A DNA stretch of 64,000 nucleotides, taken from contig MU832104.1 of NCBI GenBank assembly GCA_029204225.1, forward strand, positions 1-64,000, read 5' to 3'. This stretch comes from Diphasiastrum complanatum (taxonomy: Eukaryota; Streptophyta; Lycopodiopsida; Lycopodiales; Lycopodiaceae). Below are positions 22,440-33,459 of this stretch, piece after piece. The notes beneath the pieces are model-generated. The model made no database searches, was not told the origin of the DNA, and was given only the letters and a program-made list of their open reading frames with translations. A program made the position numbers and the translations under genes. How positions within the stretch are numbered: position 1 is the stretch's first letter; each line of letters starts with the position of its first letter.

Positions 22440-23440
22440 TAGATGTGGAGGGGCCGTCCCTGCAGGAGGCAAGTACAACAACGATAAGTACTGAAAGGGG
22501 CGTTGTGGTGGACGGTACTGGTACACCCTGGGTGCTGCCAAAGGAGGAGGATGTGCTGTGGGTGCTGCCAAAGGAGGAGCTGGTGCCGTGGGTGCTGCCA
22601 ATGGAGGAGGATGTGCTGTGGGTGCTGCCACTGGAGGAGCGTCTGTAGATGTGGGTGCTGCAAGAGAAGATTTGGGCACAGATGGTGGCCTGCCATGGAG
22701 ACCTGCTGCTGCAAAAGTGGATGGCGATGAAGGGGCTGCAGGCCTCAACGGTATCGGTGGCACTGGAGGTGCTGTGCGGCGCACATACACCCTCTGAGGA
22801 ACTGGAGGAACTGCAGGCACCTCATGTAGCTGCTCTGGCTGAGACTCTGTGTAGGGCATGCTGGCTAGAGAGGATGGGGGTGCCCTGACGCTCGGCATCT
22901 GCTGGGCCTCTGAATCCAAGTCTGCAATCAAGTCGTCCAGCTGGGCATCCGAATACAAATGCTCTAGGCTCTAGGACTCATCATGAGCACCATCCTCTGG
23001 AACATCCCGTGCCTCATCCTGTGCACCATGCGGACCCTGCATGGCCTCCCAATCGGTACAATCAAAGTCATCTGGTGACTCCTCTGGTGTGCTGTCATAG
23101 AAATGCCTATGGCTCTGTGACGCACGCATCCAAGCAGCTGCGGAAGGTAAACCCAAATCACTCTGCCCCCTATCAAGAGCCTCCTCCATCATATCAACAT
23201 AAGAAGGTATGCCACTGGCCCCCCCTTGTGTGCCCTGCCCGTCTCCCGGTATAATCTGTGGCATGTGTCCCACCTCTACCACGTGATGCACCTGTGACCC
23301 CTGCTCTAGGCGTGTGCCCAACACCTATATCATATGCCTCATCCCGCTCTGATCTGGCGAACACAACCCGAATGGGCTCATCCTCATCCTCTGACACTGG
23401 ATCATTTGCCTCGTACAATGGAGGCTCTCTGTGCTCAAGC

Positions 23441-23472
<32 letters not shown>

Positions 23473-26282
23473 ATCTCGGCAAGCTCCCTCTCTCTCTCTG
23501 CCATCAACTGTGTGCAGGTCATCTGCAGGCATGGGATGGGTGCTGTCCGTAGGCAAGTCAACCTGGCGCTCCAAATCAGATATCTTCGTCTGCAAGGTTT
23601 AAAATTGGCATGTCAGGGAGACAACTCTATCAAGAAATGAAACCAACATACCAGGAGTCAACCAACATGCTATGAAAGGTTAGCTTATCACCTGCAATGC
23701 GCTCGTAATGGTCGGAAGTCTCCTGGCGAGACGTGCGTTGGTGCTATAGAACACCAACCGCTCCAACTGACTCACTGACAACTGGTTTCTTCTCCTCGTG
23801 TGAATGAGTGCCCATGTGCTCCAATTACGCTCACACACGGAGGCAGCACAGTCCTGTGGTACGTGCATTGAAATACTTCAGCACATTGTCTTCAACGAAA
23901 CACAACAATGGAGGATAAAATGAGATGCATACCTGAGAAAGGACAGGCAGTGCAAGACGCTGTATAGATGGGTATGTGCTACCGAACATGGTCCACCAGG
24001 TAATGGGTAGCTGCCTCCTCTCTGGATCCTGAGCAGCCGGGTGGCCAAATGTGCCCATGCCAAAACGAAATGCAGCGAGCTCCTCCATGAGCCTGATAGG
24101 ATCCAAACCAATGTGTGGACCCACTCTGTGAATGTACTGAAGCCAATCGGCCTCGAGCTCCCTGTCTGCGATCTGTGTCGGAGAGAGGAAGAGGGGATGC
24201 AGTATGTGTGCAACGCTGTGGATACTCCTGTGGAAGTAGTTCCACCGCGTCTCCCAAATGAACTTTAGCTCTGTCATCCTGCAGGTGAGAGGCATGTGGT
24301 GTAGGGCATTACGAAAAAACTTAACATTGACAGAGAAACAAACTAGCAATTACTAAAAAGATAAAGGCCAATTACATTACTATACCGCTTACCTCTTTGG
24401 CTGCAAGATGGGCAGCTGCAGGAACTGTCCAATCTGGTCCATGAGCTCATATACCAGTCCAAGTGTCGACCCCTCGCTGTCAGCCATGCGGAGCACAATG
24501 TAAAGTGGTCGAAGCAGTCCTGACAATGTCTGTGCATCCCTCCAGAGCTGGTCTCCCCTCACCGTGGAAGAAAAGTGCTCCCCATCCTCAGTGCGCGGAA
24601 ATGTACTGGCACACCAAAAATCACTGGCAACCATCTGTAGAAGCTGTGCCTTGCACCTGATCAGACGTTCGATGACCACCAAGTCGAATGCAAAGCGTGT
24701 GGGGGCTGGCTTACGGAGGTCTAGATGGCTGAACACCCGGAACATGGCAAGAACACGCCTCTTCCTGGTGACAAAAGTCACCAGGAAGAGGGCCTCACGG
24801 ACGATGGCTCTAACCCAGGGAAGTGCACCTATGTCCCCCATCAGAAGGTCTATGTCGTGCGCGGCACAGGGGGTATGAACAATGTGAGGGAACTCGGCCT
24901 CTAGCAGTACAGCCATCTGAATGCAGTTCGTGGCATTGTCCGTCACCACCGTGATGACATGCTGTGGGCCTATGGCTAGGATGGAAGACCTGATGACATC
25001 AAACATGAACTCTGCAAATATGACTCCCCCCCCCCCCTGCTGCAATCCACTGCCCTCAAAAACTGTGTGCCCATGCAGCTGGAGACCAGTATGTTGAGGA
25101 TCGGCCTCCTCCTGACATCAGTCCAGCCATCGGACATGATGCTGCAACCGTAAGTGGCCCAGTGGCGACGTAGAGGTTCCATCTCTCTAGACAGTGACTC
25201 GACGCTATCCCTCAGCATGTGTGTGCGGACAACCTCTGAACTAGGGACTCTCCAGCTAGGGCTGACAGACTGTGCAAGGCGGAAGGCCCTTCTGAAGGGC
25301 TCGGAGTCGGTGATGGCAAATGGAAGGTTCAGCTCATAAATCAGGCTGGCCACGGCCTGTGTGGCCTCTCTATCCATGTGCGGCTGATGCGCGCCGCGAA
25401 TGCTCGGCTGCCTAAGAACTCTCCCAGCTGGGCGACGGGTAGCGAACCTCCAGCACGGTGCACCAAACGTGATGGGAATGGATGATGATGCGACAGGCTG
25501 GGCACTAGTGGATGCATCAGCTGTAGACGTGGAATGGGGAGAGTGGGATGCACTGGCTGGGATGGGTGTAGCAGCGTAAGTGGGGTACACTGGTGGAGGG
25601 TGGACATCTGGCATGGGATACGAAAACTGCTGGGTAGGGAGGTCATCCGGATGTTAAGGGAGGGAGGAAGGGATCTCCTCAACATCCTGGAAGGCCTCGT
25701 CACTGGCATCGGGGGCCTGCTCCTGCTTGGGAGGCGGAGAGTCCATGAGAAAGTCGTAAACTGGGGGAGTGCGAGCAACAGTAGGTGGTGGTGGAACCAC
25801 AGTGGCAACTGGCGGACGCGGTGGGACAGGATCCACCGGAATGGGTGCAGATGGGGGTGCGTGAGGCGGAACTGTCTGAGAGGGACGAGGGGCAAAGGGA
25901 CTGGATGAGGATGCACTCTCTCTCCTCGTGCGTGCCACCCGAGCAGGCAGCAACTCGGGGTCAACCACGTAAGGAGCGGTGCAAAATCGAAGAACACCCT
26001 CCGAAATGGTGTTCTCCCCCGCCACAAGACGTGGCCCGTAGGTATCCAAAAGTCGCTGCCTGACGGGAACGGACATGTTGGCACAGGGGGCAGCATTCAG
26101 TGTGCCACCATCTCTCGCGCGTGCGCTAAGTAGGTGGCCTTTAAGGCGAGTGAGGGTGGCAACGAACTCGGTCAGCAATATCGACAGCGCACTATCCTTG
26201 CACCGGACTTGTTAGACTTGTCGGGAACCCGCCTGACAATGTCCACCTCGTCCCACAGATCGGCAAGGTTGGAATGCACCAT
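22440..26282 (-). pseudogene. hAT-A transposase, nearly complete but interrupted
   Basis: Probable start ATG at 26282 (MVHSNLADLWDEV). Order: BED-type zinc finger ('GARIVRCRYC' then, after a shift near 26175, 'LTRLKGHLL'); Pro-rich linker with one stop near 25654; DUF659 with catalytic 'SDGWTD'; 'VVTDNATNC' (second Asp) and 'CAAHDIDLL'; helical region; hATC dimerisation segment with 'CERNWSTWALIHT' holding the third acidic residue. Splice sites give exons to 24393, then 24278-23933, 23853-23692 and 23589 onward. Breaks: a frameshift in a 12-base G run (25026-25037 on plus) and a TAG near 22971. The C-terminal extension is acidic then Pro/Ala-rich, longer than usual for the family. It would act in the nucleus on hAT ends. 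Confidence 0.85.
22528..22650 (-). repeat. Four 30-bp tandem repeats in the hAT-A tail
   Basis: About four copies of a 30-bp unit (plus strand begins GGGTGCTGCC...) encode the decapeptide-like series 'TAHPPPLAAP' on the minus strand. The frame is kept throughout. Confidence 0.88.
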
Positions 26283-26535
26283 CTCTGTAGAAAGGACTAC
26301 GGAAAGAAGGCAGAGATCTCTGTGGGTGCGATAGGAGTCGGAAGGCTTGAAAAAACCACAATAAAGGCCGAAATAGCAATAGCAGGGGAGGATGCGATCA
26401 GTGCAATGCGAAGACAGTCGGGAGGGCGCGGACAGTAGGGCGATGGGCATACAACAGAGAGGGCGCGGACAGCAGGGAGGGCGCGGACAGTAGGGCGACG
26501 GGCATGGAGAGAGATGAAGCGAGGGGGGGGATTAG

Positions 26536-26692
26536 GTTAAAAAAGAAAATATTAGTATATTAAATGTTAAAAAATATTATATATTAAAAAATAATATATA
26601 TTGTGGTACCGCGGATCAGTATGGATCCGCGGTACCACACTGGATCCGCGGTACCGGGATCCGCGGATCCTGGTACCGCGGATCTTGTCTAT
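26536..26692. mobile_element. Terminal region of hAT-A: AT-rich segment plus palindromic-word array
   Basis: Upstream of the hAT-A start lies about 60 bp of nearly pure A/T, then an array at 26594-26686 of GGTACCGCGGATC and its reverse GATCCGCGGTACC, five or more copies in both orientations, ending GATCTTGTCTAT. On the minus strand the end reads ATAGACAAGATCC, similar to the ATA(C/G)TTG and CATAG ends of the MITEs here. Subterminal word arrays are where hAT transposases bind. The matching left end of the element was not found. Confidence 0.5.
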
Positions 26693-26697
26693 CTATT

Positions 26698-26727
26698 CTC
26701 TCTCTCTCTCTATATATATATATATAA
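26698..26727. repeat. (TC)n(TA)n microsatellite
   Basis: TC repeats pass into TA repeats just outside the hAT-A word array. Confidence 0.9.
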
Positions 26728-27422
26728 CATTTTCTAGACACTTTCTTGTAAATTCAATTTTGAACATGTCTGGCGCACTTCAAGGAAATGAGGCGCTGTT
26801 GATTTTTATATCCGTAAGGGCATTACGAGGCCCCTGATTATTTTATAAAATTCGTTTACAGTCATAATAGAAAATAACCAAGAGCATTATATCAATCTTC
26901 TCATGCATGTCTATATAGCTGTGCCATTGCAAAAAACCTTAAAAAAATTATACGGAATTGTTTGAGCAAAAACATTTGTAAATCCCTAGATTCGCGGTGT
27001 TGCCTTTTGTGTAGGGATCTTAGATGTTCACATCATAGTTACCTGCAAACTCGACTGCTGGTGTTTGCAAACTTGCAAATGCAGTTGCTGGTAATACCGT
27101 CAATTATAATGTTTAAGACCAGTAAACATTCAAGTGGTTGCTAAAGATACGAAAAGGAGCATCAATTAACAAGTTTGTTCAACTTAAAGAGATTTGAAAG
27201 GGCTGATATCTTAAAGTTTCAATAATTGCCTCAAGGGTTGTGGGTGCTTTCCAGAATTTTTACCCAGATATGAGGCATAAAACTTTCTCTCTGTCTTCTT
27301 TGGTCACAACGGAATTGAGTTTTGTAATGTTGGAGGTTTTAGTCAGAAGTTTAATTTCTTGAGTAGGTTTTCAGGCTATGTGCAGGTTCCATCTTTCTAT
27401 CTTTAAGTTCTCATGCTACGTG

Positions 27423-27426
<4 letters not shown>
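26728..27426. other. Unassigned region
   Basis: No coding sequence, structural RNA or element end recognised. Composition is ordinary AT-rich plant noncoding DNA. Confidence 0.5.

Positions 27427-27503
<77 letters not shown>
27427..27503. repeat. (CT)n microsatellite
   Basis: About 38 perfect CT dinucleotides, immediately before the 199-bp tandem duplication. Confidence 0.97.
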
Positions 27504-27506
<3 letters not shown>

Positions 27507-27532
27507 CCCCAATCTAACAAAGTTAATCAGGA

Positions 27533-27930
27533 CTGAAGATTATGTAAAATGAATGCTGGTTTAAGGTAGAACATTTCAGTTGTCAAAGGCTGAATTTTGG
27601 GGGGAAATACTTGACTACCGAAGGATGAATGGAACTTTTCTTGGTCATTTTTGTCAAAATGAACATACGGTTGACATGAACTGGTAGCAGTAGGAATTTT
27701 GTTTCTAACCAGAAAAACTGTTGCTAAGATGCTGAAGATTATGTAAAATGAATGCTGGTTTAAGCTAGAACATTTCAGTTGCCATAGGCTGAGTTGTGGG
27801 AGGAAATACTTGACTACCAAAGGATGAATGGAACTTTTCTTGGTCATTTTTGTCAAAATGAACATACGGTTGACATGAACTGGTAGCAGTAGGAATTATC
27901 TTTCTAGCCAGAAAAACTGTTGCCAAGATG
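27533..27930. repeat. Tandem duplication of 199 bp
   Basis: Two units, 27533-27731 and 27732-27930, start CTGAAGATTATG and end AAGATG(CT), with roughly a dozen differences by eye. Noncoding. Confidence 0.92.
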
Positions 27931-30528
27931 CTTTTATTAACATTGATGCACTATGCTTTATGTTGTCTTTTTGACAAGGTTTATTGCTGCAGGCAAATTG
28001 CCAACCTGAATTTACTGAGTAGCACATTTTGCACTGATTCTTTGAACTTGAGCTGCCAAGCAGAAGTGCATGAGTGCTGAACTCTAGCTAAAGCCCTCCT
28101 GAATTATCAGTTGCAAGCTAACTCTCAAGTACATCCCAAGTCATCTATTACTTGGTGAATTCGACATACGAAGTTTATGGAGGTTGAACTTGGCAAAGGT
28201 CAACTTATATTGAAATTTTATCCACATGTTTGTTCCCTGAATTTAGAATGCTTTGATATGACTTTCATAAGCAAAGCATCCTTCGTAAGAGCTTACAGGT
28301 GGCTTGTGTTTGCAGAGGACAATCACAATGAGGTTCTAGGGGTACATTACCAAACTTGTGCTTCCTTCAACTTCTAAGGATCAGGAGGATGGTGACTAAG
28401 ACCCTTGAATCTCAATCTGGTCGTAATCAAAGGCTTGAACGTGCTCATAACTCAAGTGAATTTGAAAGTTTGCAAGCTAAATTTCATGATGGAAGATGGC
28501 TTTTGTTGCAATGCATCATTAGAGCATGGAGCTGAGTTTGGATGGTGATGATTGACATGAAAAGATTATATGGAGATCATAAACAGAAGTTGCAACTCTG
28601 AGCTATGATGATTGTTTTTTCTTAATGTTGCGATTCCTGTTTCGCCTTTAGTAAAACTGATGGCATTTCGTGAGTTGAAGGACATCACAGATAAAGCCTT
28701 ATGTTGAAATGCTGTACCTTGGATCATGATATCAGAACTTCACTGGATGTTTCAAGAAGATACTCTTCGTGCACTGCAGAAGATATGCTGTGTGAATTCT
28801 CTGGGATTAGAAAAAAACACAGCTCTTACTTATCACATGGTTCTTGGTTACCACGCTTTTGGAGAAACAAAAGCCCTAATAATGTGTGTTGTTACTTTAA
28901 AATATAGTTTGAGATATTCAATGCATAGGAAATATTATGTCTGTGATGGTGCTCAGGATGTAGTCTTTCAGGCAATTACGTTACATTATCAATACTCTAG
29001 TTTCTAGAAAGACGATGGTACTGAACTACGAAAGCACTTTTGATCCACATATGTATACACATTGCTGTTAAAATTGTCTTGTTAATTTCTGTGGGTAGTT
29101 CTGCTAATTTCTGTTTTTTGGTCAATGTTTGGGCATGATTTGAGAACTCATACCTTTGCCTAGTATCCAATCTGAGAACAGCTTCTTGTCATTGATTGGT
29201 CGGCTTCTGATCATTGTTTATATGTCAACTACATATCTAGGTACTTGCTAATTTGCGTCTTTGAACATGTACGGTTATCAGGTCTTCCAATCAATATTTT
29301 TTATTTAAAGTCTAACTTCATACGAAGTTTTTAAAGCTTGTTATCATTGCATGGGCATGACATTGAATGAACCTAGAGCTTCCTTGGGCACTGGAGTATG
29401 CTTTATAGCATGGGGTGAGACATGTAGTATACGGTCTATGCTATGCAGGATGTAGTAAATGGTTTGATTGTGGATGTTTTTTTAGGGTTGCATCTGTTTT
29501 GTTCAATAACGTTTTAGATTGAAAATTGTCATGATAGCTATAATCAGAAGCTCCTCTCGGGTACAATGAAAGCCAGTATTTCTATAAAGGTTTCTGGAAG
29601 ACGTTTAGGTGATTAGACTAGCTGCTTGAGGGTGGCTGTGACTTTTTGATAGGAACTTCTACTTTATTCTGACAATGAAGTGGTTCATAGTTGATTGCAG
29701 GGAATACTCTTTCGTTGAACTGGTTAAAAATGTCATTTGCTTGGTTAGTAGAGTGAGGTGTTTTGAAGAAACTCCAGGTTCTTAACCTAGATGAACATCG
29801 ATGTATCTTATGTGAATACTGTTAAGAATTTCATTTGTTTGGATAGTAGAGAGGTGTTTTGAAGAACTGGGGTTTCCTTCCCTACTTCAAACCTTGTTTT
29901 TTTATTCTGTGCTCATAGCAGATGGTGCATTCTGCTGTAAGGTTCTGCTTTGCACACGCCAAGTAGTTTCAAGTTCAAGAAAGAGCTATGCAGACATTGT
30001 GTCAATCATGTTTTCTAGTCCATGACAGGAAAATTCCAGCTCCTTAAGGACTCGGATGTGGTAGAGACATGTCCTCTGATTAACAACAAGCTCCCTGTAC
30101 TTTCACCTCTTTTGGTTGTATATGTGTACCTGTATAATATATATGAACTACTGTGCAAGTTTTATGAAGCTAAAGGTTTAAACACGTACCGAAACCTTGT
30201 TCAAAAAATGGCTTTCTTGATGGTGATAGTGTTTCTACATATGCTTACATAACAAATTAAATATTGGTGAGGGTTTAACGTTGACACAGGTTCAAAGGTG
30301 TTGTTACTAGCTGTAATGTGGTGGGTCCAAGTGAATTGCAACTTTTCACATCAAGCAAGCCATTTGAGTAATGCTGTGTTAGAATACAAATTAGCTTAGG
30401 AAGACTCTCGGTTTCTTACTCTTTAATCTACAAATTGTGTGGCAGCTAGCTACAAATTGTGATACTTTTCTTACGGGAATCCTTCGTTTGTTCAATTATG
30501 AACTTGGATTTTCCAAAGTGAAGAACAA
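27931..30528. other. Unassigned; possible noncoding exons on plus strand
   Basis: No protein signature. Several exon-like stretches follow good acceptors, for example TTTATTGCTGCAG ending about 27994, followed by balanced-composition sequence up to CTTGGCAAAG|GTCAAC near 28199, and GATTGCAG near 29700. Orientation and lack of coding would suit 3'-UTR exons of the SMG7-like gene across an 8-kb intron holding both hAT genes, but this rests on splice-site appearance alone. Confidence 0.25.
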
Positions 30529-30547
30529 CCCCCCCCCCCCCCCCCCC
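30529..30547. repeat. Poly-C tract (19 bases)
   Basis: Uninterrupted C homopolymer on the plus strand. Tract length is error-prone in assemblies. Confidence 0.85.
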
Positions 30548-31426
30548 AATGAAGGTAAAAGTACATGCTGTCAGAACATGCTCCGAGTATCTAAGCGTTG
30601 AGCAGCAGAGTATTGGCCTTTCCAGATCCTAGGACTAGGCTACGTTGCACTGCCACTGGAAGTTGCAGGAGGGTACTCTCAAGAACACAGACCTTCAAGG
30701 CAATGTGCAATAAGGTAGCCATCTACTTAGCTTTTGGCTTTGATTTCATTTCACATGCTTTTTTGCTTTCTATGAACCACATATGGCCACAAAAGGTCTA
30801 TCTTCTGCTTTTTAGGCAGGTATCAAGTTTATGCTTCAACAAACATGGAGCTTTGAGGTGCACTTTCCAAAAGTACAACTTTTGGTTAGCTTTGAACATC
30901 TTAAGAGTGCTTGGTTGTAGCACTAAAAGTGCACCATTGTACTGGTGACCAAAACTTTTGTTGCATTGTCAATGCGCACAAAATCAATTATTTATTTAGT
31001 CGTCCTTGTTTATATAGTTTGCCACATGTATAATGAATGGAGATGGTTGGAGTAGATGCTGAATTCTTGTGCCAAACGAAATTTGCATCTCTGTTTGGAA
31101 ATCTCAAACACCATAGCAAAGATGATGCTGTGGGACTTGTACCCATTTGTAGGGGGAGAATGTCACTCCATTCAAGCAACATGCCAACTCATCAAGCGAG
31201 CAAAGCCATTATGAATGCCACACACTATTAGTATGAAGTTCAGATGATGGTTGCTAGCATAGTGAGCATCATAGCAAATAACTTATGCCATGATCAACAG
31301 ATTTTATAGCTTACCAGTGAGATGTAGCCACATAATGGGCTAATCCTCATTGTAATTATGATTCAAAACCCTTTGCATTTTGGGTCTTCATCAATCATTT
31401 ACAAGAATAAAGTGTTTTGGGGTTCG
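30548..31426. other. Unassigned region between two poly-C tracts
   Basis: Short frames without family signature; no RNA gene or element end recognised. Confidence 0.4.
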
Positions 31427-31448
31427 CCCCCCCCCCCCCCCCCCCCCC
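31427..31448. repeat. Poly-C tract (22 bases)
   Basis: A second C homopolymer, about 900 bp from the first and followed by a short CACT repeat near 31483-31500. Confidence 0.85.
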
Positions 31449-31500
31449 AATACCACAACTCTATTGTATTCTGTTTTTCCTCTCACTCACTCACTCACTC

Positions 31501-32033
31501 CCACTCCATTCATTATTTCAAGATATGTTTGAGGGTTTATGTGATGCAAGTGAAGTAGGTATTCTATGTTTTCCTTCGATTTTTGTTATGTTTTACCAAC
31601 TATTTTCAAGGAACTAAAAACATAAAAAATAGGGCAATAAAAAATGCAAGCACCTTCGTTCACAATGATTGAAAAGATAATATAAAAAGAATATGATGAT
31701 GAAGTATATAGGAGATGCATAACACAAAAAGAGCCAATTTATATGAGAAGATTGTCATACTATGCATGTGGGCAACACATTTTAGGACAATCACAACACA
31801 ACTGATATTGAAGATTGTATTACTAATACTATGTTCAAAGATGCATAAGATTACCATATACAATGTTACATGTCAAAGGATGAGCAGATTGGATAAGCTA
31901 AGTAGAAACCTAAAAACAATTAGTTTCCTACTATTGTTTGAGAATTGGGAAGTAAACCATGTAGGCTCAAGTCAAATTGTGTCAAAGTTAGGCTAAAGGC
32001 AACACCTTGCTCATCAAATTTTTATTATTATTG
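31501..32033. other. Unassigned AT-rich region
   Basis: No recognisable coding or structural feature. Confidence 0.5.
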
Positions 32034-32225
32034 GGCTAAAAATGGGAAGTAGGGTTGAATATTTTAGACATCCAAAATAGGCTCACCTTTGGGAAACAAC
32101 TCCCTAAGTTCCATGAGAGAGAATTCATGAGGCTAAAAATGGGAAGTAGGGTTGAATATTTTAGACATCCAAATAGACATCTTTGGGAAACAACTCACTA
32201 AGTTCCACGAGAGAGAATTTATGAA
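32034..32225. repeat. Tandem duplication of about 97 bp
   Basis: Units 32034-32130 and 32131-about 32225 both begin GGCTAAAAATGGGAAGTAGG and share the order 'GAATATTTTAGACATCC' then 'TTTGGGAAACAACTC'. The second is slightly shorter. Confidence 0.88.
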
Positions 32226-32413
32226 ATCAATAAGACTGGAGGCTAAGTTGCGGTAAACAAAGAGGTCCCAAAAATAAAATTCTCCACCATTTTTTAAGAC
32301 CGCATTGAACATACAAGGCTTGGGTAATGAGGGAGCCAAAGCAAAGGAGGCTACAATCAAGGAGAGAGCCATCATGTAAGGGAACCTATACACCAACCTG
32401 GTGTGTGTGTGTG

Positions 32414-32414
32414 C

Positions 32415-32481
<67 letters not shown>
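32414..32481. repeat. (GT)n(CT)n microsatellite
   Basis: A short GT run (32399-32411) is followed by about 34 CT dinucleotides. Confidence 0.95.
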
Positions 32482-32483
<2 letters not shown>

Positions 32484-32499
32484 AGTGAAAAGTTGCTAG

Positions 32500-33238
<739 letters not shown>

Positions 33239-33459
33239 ATTTCACATAATCCCTCTTGACAAGTCAAGACCAAACACTTTGAGCCCTTTTGTTTTATAGC
33301 ATAACAGGTTTAAACAGAGCTGTGCAAAATCTTACAATACAAAGTACCATATTCAGGACACTCAATTGTTATCTACCACCATCCCACAACACAAAGCCAC
33401 ACGAGTTAGTACATTGGAAAAGAAAAGTCACCAAAGTCTTTTGAGCACTTTGTTGTAAT

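Noticed and set aside
22528-22650. CRISPR-like array
   Set aside because: The repeats are contiguous with no unique spacers and are part of a transposase frame.
22316-22888. Plus-strand Gly/Ala-rich frames
   Set aside because: Antisense shadows of the hAT-A Pro-rich tail and its 30-bp repeats.
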